A DNA stretch of 64,000 bases, taken from Powellomyces hirtus. Its lineage: Eukaryota; Chytridiomycota; Chytridiomycetes; Spizellomycetales; Powellomycetaceae. The stretch covers positions 124,001 through 188,000 of the forward strand of contig JAHLKG010000002.1 of assembly GCA_025526995.1 (NCBI GenBank), read 5' to 3'. Under the pieces are notes generated by a model, which ran no database searches, was not told where the DNA came from, and saw only the letters and a program-made list of their open reading frames with translations. The position numbers were made by a program, and so were the translations under genes. The stretch's first letter is position 1, and each line of letters begins with the position of its first letter. Shown here piece after piece: positions 32,254 to 42,809 of the stretch.

Positions 32254-34444
32254 ATGAGCGAGATATCTCAAGAAACGTTGCATGCTGCAGTGGTATGATC
32301 CTTGTAGCTGTCATATCGTAGACGCAAGACTCATTCTCCGGGGTTCCAGCTCCTGGCTATCGCAAAGCTCAAGCCTACGGACATTACTGCCAACGGTAAC
32401 GACATGCACAGTCATCACAATACGATCCTAACCCACCAAAGCTGACGACCACGATTCAAACCAGATTATGTGAATCTCCTACTCCAACCGGGCGCAATCG
32501 AGGATGGGGTGAACAACATTGCCCAAGCCACGCGGACCTTGGCCCCCCTCGAACTAACACAGGACGTTTGTCGAGCATTGCAAGCTGGAAGAGACCCTGT
32601 GGAGACGTTTGTGCAGCTCAACCTAGCTCAAAGGCGGAAAGATTATGAACGGGAACAGGAATTGGAGGCGAGGGTGAAGGAGCTGGAAATGGATTTGACG
32701 GACACGAAACGGAAATTGTGTGAGGCGGAATTGGGTAAGATGTCGAAAACTACATTAGATTTGGAGCCGTATTGCGGATGCGGGCGGGTTCTTAAATGGG
32801 TCGTGGGTTAGAGGTCCAATTGTTCCAGCAGAAACACCGAGAACAGACCGGGACCAAGAAGAAAAGGTCGCACACGTATCAGAAAACGAAGGCCGCAGCA
32901 CTGGCAAAATCAGGTTTGCATAGAGCTTCAATGTTGAGTCGACTCGTTCACGCTCAGTGACGGAGTTCCTGCAGAAACCGCACCATTTGGTGAACAATGC
33001 GATACTCTCCGGAACAATGTGGAGTTTCTGGAGCTGGTCCGCTTGTTACTCCGCGGATGCGAGCTAGCAGACGATGCAGGTACTCAAACAGCACACCAGA
33101 CATCTAACCCACCCGCACATTCTCACTGAATACCGGTGGTACAGACGGTCTGACCGTGGAGCAAGGCTCCCTCATAACCAAAGTCGGCGATCAGATATTG
33201 AAACACGTGATGGGCGACGTTTGCAATCGAACAGTGCAGCTGGGCTCGAATATTGTGAAGGAACGAAAGGCTGAAGATGTGGAGCATACAGCTGTGATTG
33301 CCAAGGGGTTGAAAGCTGCGGTGGATGGAGTCGGGCCTATAGCTCTCAGGATTATAGGTATTGAGCAAAAAGGGTCGTCGCAGTGGCTTATAGGGGAATC
33401 ACGAGACTCAACGAAACTGTTGCCGGCGCCGTCGTCACAGCATTCGCATCGTCCAATATCGTCACAGGCGCAGAACGTGAAAACTTTGTCGTCATGTTTA
33501 CTGCCTTTATCCGAGACCTCATTGAGATGATCTGCGCCATTGGCGCCGCCCTAAATGACATTCGAGTCCTATCCGGCGACGCACCACCCGTCGAAGACGA
33601 CGATTCTACCGCGGCCATGACGAAAGAGGGAGAAAATCCCGACATGTGTCAAACGTTATGCATTCTCATCGTGGATCTCTGCAGACAACAACCGATCCTG
33701 ATTCCTGGAACGATGCTCATGCTCGCTGAGAAATGCGAGGTGCTCACGCGGTTCATGCGCGGTTCGGCGTCTGTGTTGCCGGCCATGTTTGCGGATGGCG
33801 CCGCCGAAGAAGCAATGTGCGAACTCACGGCGGCGCATACATCATGCTGGGAGTTGTCGCTGGCTAAAGATGACGACCAGTACGCGGCCGCATCGGCACT
33901 CTGCATCTCGTACTACTTTCTCTACGCGCTCGAGCAGATGCTGCAGATGAACGAACTCGCGCAGCAGGATGGATTCGTTTGCGGTACTGCATAGCCATTC
34001 TGGTCGTCTCTGAGGGGACTCGCAGCACACTCTCTCACGAACCAGCAATTCTTTTTTTTTCTTTTTTGGTTTCAGAACAGTTGGCGCGAGCCTGCTACAC
34101 GATGCTGGAAAATTCACTCCTGTGCACGCCGCCCGAATATTCGGCCTACGCGTTCCGCCTCTGCGTGCAAATGCAGGAGTTTTTGGGCGCGCAACGGTTT
34201 TGCGTTAACCGCGTGGCAATGGATATTGTCAATCGGTGTTTGGCGACCGGTGAGGAAACAAGAGAAAGACGGAAAAAAAAGAGGAGTTCTCCCCACAGAA
34301 CATATTCAGGCTGACTGATCGCTGGATTTCATCGGTCCACACCACACAGCCTCGCGACAGAGCATCTGGGACACGGACTCTTTCCGACGCAGCCCGTATG
34401 TTTGGGGCATCGAACACGCACGCGTGCCGCTGATACACTGCTAA
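32254..34444 (+). CDS. unrecognised large helical protein
   Basis: Exons splice in frame: MSEISQETLHAAV | LLAIAKLKPTDITAN | DYVNLLLQPGAIEDGVNNIA with a coiled coil (REQELEARVKELEMDLTDTK) | AETPRTDRDQEEKVAHVSEN | SDGVPAETAPFGEQC | DGLTVEQGSLITKVGDQILK | VAYRGITRLNETVAGAVVTA, the longest exon | EQLARACYTMLENSLLCTPP | ASRQSIWDTDSFRRSPYVWG, stop at 34442. The protein, roughly 500 residues, is almost all helix with many Ala, Leu and Met. I recognise no family, enzyme motif, signal or TM segment. The consistent splice phases make it a real gene. The PHD-finger gene starts 95 bp after its stop, so the two could be mis-split, but their frames do not join simply. Confidence 0.7.
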
Positions 34445-34539
34445 TAAATGCGGCACACACACATGTATATATATATATATCTAGCCCGCCGCCAAACGAC
34501 GGAGACCCAACCGACACCCTCCCCGGGTCGGCAACGACG

Positions 34540-34956
34540 ATGGGCGACAGTGTGCCGGCGGCGTCCCCGCCCCGCGCGGAAAGCAGTCCAAAGGTGTTTT
34601 GTTATTGTCGTCGGGTAAGACATTTGCCGCCAATTCTGTATGAGCCTTGAGAGGCAGTGTTCTGATGGGTCCGGAAACACGATGATAGGAGTCGCGTGGG
34701 ACGATGATATGCTGTGACTCCAAGGTAAGCGAAAATGGGTCATTCTTCTTTTTGTTGTTGGTGTTGCACGCTGGTGTGAAGTCGCATATGGGTGTCCTAT
34801 TTTGAGTCCGAGCACACATGCGCGTTTTTTTTTTTTTTTTTGGCTCTCTGCTACCTCCAGGTCTGTGATATTGGATGGTACCATCTCGAATGTGTCGGAC
34901 TATTACGTGCGCCGAAAGGAAAATGGTTCTGCTCGAGCTGTTCTCTCGGACAGTAG
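34540..34956 (+). CDS. stand-alone ING-type PHD finger protein (68 aa)
   Basis: Exons 34540-34614, 34689-34724 and 34861-34956, all phase 0, give 68 residues. After MGDSVPAASPPRAESSPK the finger reads VFCYCRRESRGTMICCDSK then VCDIGWYHLECVGL and RAPKGKWFCSSCSLGQ. All eight C4HC3 zinc ligands are present in ING-type spacing, with the WYH..CVGL and PKGKWFC signatures of ING proteins, which read H3K4me3. The N-terminal ING helical domain is absent and the protein starts 18 residues before the finger. The middle exon is only 36 nt. A TA repeat lies at 34465-34480. Either a solitary reader, or the C-terminal part of a gene whose upstream exons I have not joined. Confidence 0.78.
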
Positions 34957-35182
34957 TAGACTTTGAGGGAGGGGGCGCGGTTCTGACTCCTGACCAGCAA
35001 ACTCACTGGATTATTAGATTATTTCCCTATTATAAAGATCTGCAGAGGCGGCTGGTGGGGGCAAGTTAGAGAGAGGAACTCTCCGTACTGTATTTGTAGG
35101 GATAGTGTTATGTGGCAGTCAAAATCAGATCAATAGATCTACATGGGAATATGTGACTATATGGAAGAGGCGCGGGGGGTGT

Positions 35183-36431
35183 TTATTCATCGCTCTTGAC
35201 GGAGGGGGGTTTTCCAGAGTCAGTGGGTGACGAAGCGTTGGTAGTGTCCGGCGCGGGTGTAGCCGCGTTTTGCTGCTGCTTTTGGGCCGCAAGTTGCCAC
35301 GCCGGTATGGTGGGCTTGGTCGGAATGTTTGCAAACGATCCAGTACGACTGGCAAACGATGGAGGGCCCGAAGAAGAAGAAGAAGAAGAAGAAGAAGTGG
35401 CGGCGGCGGGCAGAGCGGCAGCCGAGTCCGATGCAGAGGCGGGAGAGGAAGTGTCTGGGCCGTTGGCGTTGTTGATGGCAGGGAAAGACGAGGTTGACGG
35501 GGATGGGGACGACATGGGTAGTCGGCGGTTAAGGAGAAGGTTTTTGAGCGATTTGATTTCGGTTTGGAGGTCGGATATCACCGCCGTTTGGGATTCTTTG
35601 TTTTTATCCAGCATCTAGAAAGAGAAAGTAAAAGGAGAACGCATTAGGCCGAATCTCGCCTACATCCCATATGGCATCTATCCGTGTCGGCTACCTGAGG
35701 AATCATAGATTTGATACTATCGATATCGCGCTTCAGATTCAACATCTCCTCATCTCTCTGCTCCTCATTCTCGCGGATCTGCGCGAGCGTGTCGACCATG
35801 CCCTTGAGCGCGGCCCCGACATTCTCGGCCTGCGCGTCCATCGCCTTCATCACGTCCGTTGTTTCGGCGCGCACAGCGTCCAGCACCGTGGTCGTGCTGG
35901 CGAGTTGGGACGAGAGTTGCTGCGTGGAGGCGTCGAGGGACGTCGAGGTCGGGAACGAGAGGAGGGGGAGTAGGTATTTCTGGAAGTGGAAATGGGTCAG
36001 CTGCGGTGAGGCGCACCCATATACTTGCAAAAAATGCTACTACTTACTTTGGCCAGAGTGTAGACACCGTAGCCGGCTCCTACGGCACCCACGGCACCCA
36101 ACGTATAGTCTTTCCACGTATACGGCATCACGGGGGGCGGGGGCGGGGGGTACTGCGGGTACTGTTGCGGGTACATTTGCATTTGGTGGCCCATCTGGTA
36201 GGGCTGCTGGGGCGCCGCCACTGTCGAAGACGTGGTGGTTGTGCTAGACGTCCCGCTGCTGCTGTTGCTGTTGTTGACCCGGCTCATTGCTTCTTCGATT
36301 TCGTCGGCGGTGAGGCCTTTGCTTTCGAGGAATGCGACGCGTTTGGCTAATGGGGATTCTTGCACTTTGGCATCTTGGAGGAATCGAACGGCGCTGAGGA
36401 CAATGTCCTCGCGGACGCCCGGTTTGACCAT
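35183..36431 (-). CDS. PEX14: Peroxin 14 (PEX14), peroxisomal import docking protein
   Basis: Start ATG 36431. The N-terminal PEX14 domain is clear: VREDIVLSAVRFLQDAKVQE, SPLAKRVAFLESKGLTADEI. A Pro/Tyr/Gln linker (PQQYPQYPPPPPP) leads to a hydrophobic segment (LGAVGAVGAGYGVYTLAK), then exons with coiled coil (LDAVRAETTDVMKAMDAQAE; IRENEEQRDEEMLNLKRDID; SLKNLLLNRR) and a disordered Ser/Pro/Ala-rich tail. PEX14 docks PEX5 cargo receptors at the peroxisome membrane. A GAA repeat at about 35371-35396 encodes a poly-Ser run and may vary in length. The gene is divergent from CCDC77. Confidence 0.93.
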
Positions 36432-36881
36432 GTTGTATGTGTGCCCGAGTTTTTTAGTTTTAGTTTTTCTAAGGGGTTGGGGCAGAGGCAATGGGGCACT
36501 TTGAAAGATGCGCTCGCTCCTCCGGGCAAACTCGCAAGCCGAACGTCAGTTGACACGTGAGGTGGCTGTGCATCTATTTAAGAGTCGAGGTGGAGACTCG
36601 CGTCCGAATTTGACGTGTTGAGACTGACGGTTTATGGTATTGACACTTTTTGGTTGGGTTCTTCCTTACGCTCCCGTTTCTCGCCTTTTTTAAAAAAAAA
36701 GACATAAAGCATTCTTTTGCGCATTAAAGAGGATTTGGCAGCGCTCAGATTCCCCGCATAGTCAGGCTTGAAGTAAAACCAGCATTGCCGGCGGGCTTCC
36801 ATTTGCATTGTCTTTTGTCAAACTGCAAAACTACCCGAGAGCAGCGATATAGACAGAAAACAGAGAGGTACCGGAACCGGA
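36432..36881. promoter_or_regulatory. divergent promoter of PEX14 and CCDC77
   Basis: 450 bp between divergent start codons, with no coding signal. An A-run at about 36693-36701 is present; no obvious TATA box. Confidence 0.55.
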
Positions 36882-39065
36882 ATGGATGCGGAGCTACGCA
36901 AGCTGCCGTTGTCGGAGGATCTTCTCGCGTACTACCGTCAGCGACTAGGTAAAAAAAAAACAACAAAGCCAAACCCCACCCAACACGCCTCACGAAAAAA
37001 AAAAACAGCCGAAACCCTCTCACATTCACACCCTTTCGCCTCACATCCCCATATGACACCGCACAGAACGATGCGAACAAGAATACGCCGACTCCCAGGC
37101 GCACATTGACGATATCCGCATCCAGCACGAGGATGTGCACCGCACGCAATGGGAAGCGCACACGCGCGCGGGGGAAGTCGCGGAACTCCAGACGCGGCTG
37201 AGCGAGGCCCAGGTGGCGCTGTTTGAGGAGAAACGGAATGTGTTGAGGTTGTTGGCCGAGGCGGAGGAGTTGAAAGGTATGCGGAAACAAAAAGTTTACG
37301 TGGACCCGAAAGATGCGCGCGCGTGCGGGGGGCAGCGCGAAGTGGGATCCCCGGTATTGACATGTGTGCACACTTGTCTTTAGTGCAGGAACTGAAAGAT
37401 CGGAAAAAGATTCGATATTTGCTTAATTTGGGGTTGAAGCCGGAAGCTGAGACGACGTACTTTCGGGACCGGCTCGATAAGCGGATCGTGAAGGTTGCGC
37501 GTGGAGGCGACAGGGCAGAGTTGGAGAAGGTGAGTGAAAGAGGGGGGGGGGGGGGAGCAGCTGATTGGACGAATGACCCCGTGGGCTTTCTGACAAGTGT
37601 GAATGTGTGTTTTTGTGTTGAAAAGGAGATTCTTAACAACCAACCCGAAGGCGCTGATCTCGAGATCTTGTCGGATGAGATTGAGGGCTTGAAACTCACG
37701 GTTTCGTCTTTGCGGGCCCAGCTCGCGGACCAAGTAAGTGGAGGGGAGGGGCGGGAAGAAACATTAACCCACTCGGAGCTTGGCACCGGCACGGGGCATT
37801 CTCATTGATGTCCCATTTTCTTTGTTAGGCGAAAAACCACGAAGCGACCGTTGCCGGCTTGATGCGCGACCGGCAAGCCGCGATGGACGCCGAGCAAGCG
37901 CGCCGCGAGCACGAGGCGGCGCAGATTGGAACGTTGATGGACAAAGTGGGCAAACTCCGCGCCTTGTGTCGCGAGAACATTCGCGGTAAGCCTCCTTCCC
38001 CGTTGGAATACGATAGATATGGCTCTTCCCCCACCATCGAGATTCTGTGGCGCTTAACTCAATACTGTATTTTTTTGTTGTTGTTGTTGTTGTGGGTTTA
38101 CGATAGAGCTGCTGCATACCAAGAAATCAGCGCACACGCACGAACGTCGACTGATTGAAGAGAAGAGCGCGCTGCTGCAGACACTTTCAACCACAACCCA
38201 GCAGCTCGAGACGGAAAAGACGCGCGCCGAGTCGGCCGAAAAGGTAAAAAAAAAAAATAAAAAATTGGAAGAGACCCGGGTCCACCCAACCCCAGCCTGT
38301 TCAAAGTTTGCGGTCTGCGAAACTGAACGTTGAGCGTGTTTCGCTTTTTTAGGCCATTGAGGCGCGCGTGGTGAAGAAACATGATGCATTGGCGAGCGAG
38401 CTCCGCACGCAGGTCGGGCGGTATGAGAAGGAGGTGCATGTATATAAGGTGCGTTGGAAAGGGAGGGGGGGGGGGGGGGAGGAAACGATGGCTGTCTGTG
38501 TGTGATTTTCTTTTTTCCGGTGGTGTATGTGTTGATGTGTGCGTTGTTTGGGATGGCAGACGAAATACGAGACGGTTGAGAAAACGCATCGGAAGAAAGT
38601 ATCGGTATTGGAGAATCGGCTAGCGGCTGTGTCGGCAAGGTGCGCGTTCAACCCCCTGCTGAAATGTCCACCCCAAACGTGTCGGCAGTTTTGTTGACCC
38701 ACATCATCACACACACACACATAGCTATGCGACGATGAAGCGCCGGCGCGATTTTGAGATTGAGGGGTTTACGAACGACATTCTGGCTCTGCGGCGGCAG
38801 CTGCGGACGCTGGAGCGGGCGATCCTCAAGTATGCGCCGTTGGAAGACCGCGAGCTGGTCTTGCTGCGGATAGGTGAGTCTCTCTCTATATGGCAGATTC
38901 CCCGTGTCAAAGACATCCCACATCCGTTTTTGCTTAATGTGTGTTTCGGTGCCTTTTGCAGCAAAGGAAACGGGCGATCGGGTCGCCCGCATCTCGTCCG
39001 ATTTGCATGGGCTCAAAGCCAAAGTGTATGGCGTTGAACGCGACTTGCATGCCGAAGCGTTCTGA
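36882..39065 (+). CDS. CCDC77: CCDC77-like centrosome/flagellum coiled-coil protein
   Basis: Many short exons rebuild a ~430-residue coiled-coil protein. It starts MDAELRKLPLSEDLLAYYRQ, which with RIQHEDVHRTQWEAHTRAGE, VAELQTRLSEAQVALFEEKR and VQELKDRKKIRYLLNLGLKP follows animal CCDC77 closely. Later exons are heptad-rich (SDEIEGLKLTVSSLRAQLAD; LMDKVGKLRALCRENIR; YATMKRRRDFEIEGFTNDIL) and end GVERDLHAEAF. CCDC77 is found at centrosomes/basal bodies and is kept in flagellated lineages. Its presence is one of the best signs here for a zoosporic fungus. Intron lengths are about 70-110 nt, several with G- or T-runs. Confidence 0.85.
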
Positions 39066-39070
39066 AGTCA

Positions 39071-39102
39071 CTACTGCTACTACTACTACTACTACTACTA
39101 CT
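39071..39102 (+). repeat. CTA/TAC trinucleotide microsatellite
   Basis: About ten near-perfect CTA/TAC units start a few bases after the CCDC77 stop codon, so they lie in its 3' UTR. Confidence 0.85.
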
Positions 39103-39332
39103 TTGCGTTGGGGACAAAACCCTCGCATTATTACGAGAGTCGGATTCTTAACTATTCCTCTAGTGCTGCTGGGATGGTCAACGAGAATCTCTTGTTTGTT
39201 TTGATTTTCATGTTCAATTAAATAATTAGATGGTCTACTACTTTTATTTACACACTATGTGACACCACACAATCTACGACACACACAAAAGAGTCCATGA
39301 CACTTGTCCAAGAGGGAAAAAGGGACTAGGGA

Positions 39333-40037
39333 CTAGGCAAACACGACAGTCAAGACACCGACGAGACCGGCCGCGACGACGCTCAAGATGCTGGCGTGGG
39401 AAATGACCATGGCCGAGTTGGCGGGGTCGAGGGCGAGAGGGCTGGTGGTGGGGGCAGCGGTGGCAGTTGGACCGGCACCCGAGACGGCGGGGGCAGGGGC
39501 AGGGGTAGGGAAAATGCAGTTGCCCTTGAGGAGACGGTTGGTGGGGTTCTTGTCGAGAACGCTCTGGAGGTTCAGGAGGTTTGCCGGGGAGTTGACGATG
39601 GGACCGCCGCACGGGTTGAAGACGGTGTAGACGGGCTGCTGGCCCTGACCGACGCGGTTGGCGACGTAGATGAAGAAGATGCCGGTAAAGTTGGTGGGGG
39701 CTTCAGCGCCGATGCGACCGGGGCAGGCGTTGCGGGGGTTTCCGAAACCCGTGACGAGGACTTGCTGGCCGACGAGTCCGTCACCGGTTCCCATTCCGGA
39801 GCCAAACGAGCCGTAGACGCACGAGACGCTGACGGTTGCGTTGTAAGCGGCGGGGGAGGCGCCAGGGTCGGTGGAGTTTGCATTGTTTGAGACGACGTTG
39901 GCGAGGACCGTGTACTGGGCGGTGCTGCTGAGACAGACAATGTCCGAGACGGCGCACCCGGCGGCGGTGGTGGCCTGGGCGAGGGAGAGGGGCAGGCAGG
40001 CGACAAAGGCGGTGAGGGCGGCTGTTGTGAAGCGCAT
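39333..40037 (-). CDS. GPI-anchored cell-surface protein, unknown function
   Basis: Single exon, 234 residues; start MRFTTAALTAFVACLPLSLA, a signal peptide ending near LAQ. The mature part has paired Cys (GCAVSDIVC; VSVSCVYG; NPRNACPGRIG; FNPCGG; KGNC), N-glycosylation sites (ANST, YNAT, TNFT) and the strand FTGIFFIYVANRVG. A Pro/Ala/Thr stalk (PTPAPAPAVSG) is followed by LALDPANSAMV and a hydrophobic C-terminus without charged residues, a GPI-attachment signal. I know no named family. Wall or membrane surface location is well supported, function is not. Confidence 0.82.
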   Translation of the reverse strand: MRFTTAALTAFVACLPLSLAQATTAAGCAVSDIVCLSSTAQYTVLANVVSNNANSTDPGASPAAYNATVSVSCVYGSFGSGMGTGDGLVGQQVLVTGFGNPRNACPGRIGAEAPTNFTGIFFIYVANRVGQGQQPVYTVFNPCGGPIVNSPANLLNLQSVLDKNPTNRLLKGNCIFPTPAPAPAVSGAGPTATAAPTTSPLALDPANSAMVISHASILSVVAAGLVGVLTVVFA

Positions 40038-40956
40038 TGTGTTGGAGAGTGGAGGGAAGGGGAAGAGTGAAGGGAGTGGAGGGAAGGAGTGGAGGGTTAT
40101 AACTGATAGCGATATGGATCGATGCAAGTCACGTCCGAGTCAAACAGCAAGCGGCGGCCAAGGGAAAAGGGAAGTCAGTCCGGCCAAGGGAAAGGCAAGC
40201 GGCCAACAGTCACAGAGTCGAAAGGCGTCGTTTCGTCTGGGTTGCCATGCATTGCCACTTGGAAGGAGACACACGTCCGTTGCCATGGGGGGGTTGATTC
40301 AATTCATTGATTTGTGAGTTGAGTGAGTGAGTTGAAATGGGATGGATTGACTGACTCTGAGACGCTTGAGACTCACTTGAACTGGCCCCAACTGAGGAGA
40401 CTGACAGATGGACAGATGAGAAGACGAGAAGATGAGAGGCGGGGCGATTGAGGTGACGGACCCTATAAGTAGGCTGCCATGCTACATATGGGAGTCACGA
40501 GCCACGGGTCACGCGTCAGCCAAGCAACTCCTTCAGAGCATCTTTAACGGCGGGCATTTAATTGTGGCACAGCAGGCTTCATTTTTAAAGCTGGGAGCCG
40601 ACCGGTTTCAAATATGAAATGTGGCGCAGGAAAGTAGCGACGCTTAGTACAAAATAGCGCCCCGCGCCACACCTATAACAGTGCTTTGGGAACCACGGGC
40701 TTCAAATTCTGACTGTGCCACAATTAAATGCCCGCCGTTAAAGATGCTCTCAATCTCCCTCCTTTGGAAACAAACATCCAATCCAATCCAATCACTCCCA
40801 TTCCCAACATGGCTTTTCTCTCGTCCCAAGTCCGGGCGCTTTTATAAGTAACGCGGGGCAAAAACACCGCACCCCTCTCTCTTTCCTCCGCTCCATCCCA
40901 CTCTCCTCCCTCTCTCGCCCCCCATCCTCCCCTCGTCTATCTGTCTTACCCCCATC
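40038..40956. promoter_or_regulatory. divergent region between surface protein and CTR genes, with MITE
   Basis: Promoter region of both flanking genes; the MITE-like element is listed separately. A TATAAG motif at 40843-40848 lies about 110 bp before the CTR start, followed by a pyrimidine-rich leader. I did not see a sure copper-response element. Confidence 0.5.
40536..40749. mobile_element. MITE-like element, 214 bp, 37-bp perfect inverted repeats
   Basis: The left end (40536-40572) begins GAGCATCTTTAACGGCGGGC and its exact complement forms the right end (40713-40749). TCA flanks each side (40533-40535 and 40750-40752), a possible 3-bp target duplication. The inside has no ORF, but holds a second inverted pair (TGTGGCGC / GCGCCACA). 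Short size, long perfect ends and no coding capacity are MITE features. It is inserted between the surface protein gene and the CTR gene. Confidence 0.85.
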
Positions 40957-42173
40957 ATGTCGCCGCCTTGGTCTCTCGCTCTGCTGCTTCTCTCCTCCTT
41001 GGCCTCCCTCACCTCGGTCCTCGCTCAAGCAACTCCCTCTTGTCCCACAACTCCCCAAGACCCCGCCTGTGCCGCCTTCCGCCTGTCCGATGCCAACGCC
41101 ACAGCTGCCCTCGATAGCCTCTGCGCCCAGATGGACGCCATGCCCGGCTGCTCCATCCGCAAACAATGCGCCGCTGCCAATCCCGCCGCCGCCGCTATCC
41201 CGGACCCGTACTGCAACCCAATGTCCCTCCTCGCCGACATTTGCCACGTCGACATGCCCACCATGGCCGACTGCAAGCCCTACGTCTCCATGTGTGGCTC
41301 CGCATCCACCGCTTCCTCCTCGCTCAATCTGCAATGCAAGGAACCCACCTCGGCCCCCATCCCCGCCCTCCTGACCAGCAAGGCCGCCACCCAAAACATC
41401 CACAGCATCTGCACCGAAATGAGCATGCCCGGCTGTGAAGCGTGCACCATCAACAGCCCCACCGACATATACCCGAGAAACAACTGCGACCTCATCGCCA
41501 CCTATGCACTCCTGTGCAAGGCCATGCCCGACATGAAGCAGTGCGCCGACTGGAAAACCATGTGCGCTGCCACGCCTGGCTTGAGTTACTGCTCGTCCTC
41601 CTCCTCCACCGACCCGCCCGTCATGAAAATGTTCTTCCACACTGGCAAGTACATGACTGCCAACTTTATTGACGCTGACCGTGACTCACATTAACAACCC
41701 AATGTTCTCCTATTCTTGGTGTCTTGCTCACACTCACAGGCTTTGCCGATTACGTTCTGTTTGAGACATGGGTCCCTCGCACTGCTGCTCAATACGTTGG
41801 GACCTGGATCGCCATCTTCCTCATGGGCATCCTCTACGAAGGCTGGAACGCTCTCGTCGCCACGTCCGAAGTCAAATTCCTCAACCCAAAAGCCACGGAT
41901 GGACACTCCCAATCCCGTCTCGTCAAAGGGGCCGAGGGAGGAGAACCCTTTGCTGACAAACTCCGGCGCGGACTGTTCCGCGGCGCCGCCAAAGCCGTCA
42001 CAGTGACAGCGGCCTACGCTCTCATGCTAATCACCATGACGTTCAACGTCGGCTTGTTCTTTGCCGTGGTCTTTGGACTCGCCGTCGGCACGGCGTTGTT
42101 CTCGGACGTTCATCGCGCGGCTCTCAAGCACGCCGTCCTGAACGAAACCAACCGTGAAGAACTCTGTTGCTGA
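40957..42173 (+). CDS. CTR-family copper transporter with duplicated Cys/Met-rich extracellular domain
   Basis: Exons 40957-41644 and 41740-42173 give 373 residues. After a signal peptide (MSPPWSLALLLLSSLASLTS) come two related Cys/Met modules: about residues 45-115 (LCAQMDAMPGC...ICHVDMPTMADCKPYVSMC) and 145-215 (ICTEMSMPGCEAC...LLCKAMPDMKQCADWKTMC). The CTR core follows: VMKMFFHTG|FADYVLFETW, TM1 (QYVGTWIAIFLMGILYEGW), a cytosolic loop, TM2 with the Cu-selective MxxxM (ALMLITMTFNVGLFF) and TM3 with GxxxG (GLAVGTALF), ending CC. It imports Cu(I) as a trimer at plasma or vacuolar membrane. The intron uses a GC donor. The Met/Cys modules probably capture copper, which is inference. Confidence 0.88.
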
Positions 42174-42809
42174 GACAATCGTCCGGAACGAGTGTAACTC
42201 ATCCTTTTTTTGAAATACACAAACGACTTTTGCGATCACATTTCGCGTCAGATATCTGTGCGAGAACCTTGTCTAGCTAGTTTTCGGTATCATCCCTAGC
42301 TAGCCCCTGCAAACTTTGTACATACTGCACCCTTATTCAAATATCCATTGTGCACCTCCAAACGTTTTCCTATTTATGATGTAGTGGAGACGGGTCGATC
42401 TTTCATCAGATGGTACGTCGACGGGGGAGGAGGGTTCCGGGAAAATGTGCGGGACCTTTGCACATACGCTATGTGGCAATGTCACTGAATCGACCCACAA
42501 TCGCTGAGCGCCCTGACAGCACCGGAGCGGCGGGGATTGCTTGTTGGGTTTACCTCGGTCACAGGATATCCGGAGAGGGACACTTGGACGCGGGCCCCTA
42601 TTCGATTGTGCGCAACCATCCAGTGAGCACGAATGGGACGGGTCACAACGCTGAAGGGAGAGAGGTAGGTGCGAGCTTCAATTTGGTGGCTTCGTTTGAC
42701 AATGAAACCCTTGTGCGTAGTATCGGCGCGAGATGGTACGCGGCCTCACCCAAATGCATGTCGTTGACGGCTAAGGCGGGGACAAGACCATGGTGCGTCT
42801 TCTTCTTGT
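42174..42809. other. convergent 3' regions of CTR and EAPP genes
   Basis: A 139-codon ORF (42410-42829, +) overlaps this stretch and the EAPP 3' end; it has no domain and looks accidental. I see nothing else. Confidence 0.45.

Noticed and set aside
40792..41640. 282-codon minus-strand Gly-rich ORF opposite the CTR gene
   Set aside because: Antisense of the Cys-rich exon; composition (Gly/Glu/Arg) is a mirror of GC-rich codons.
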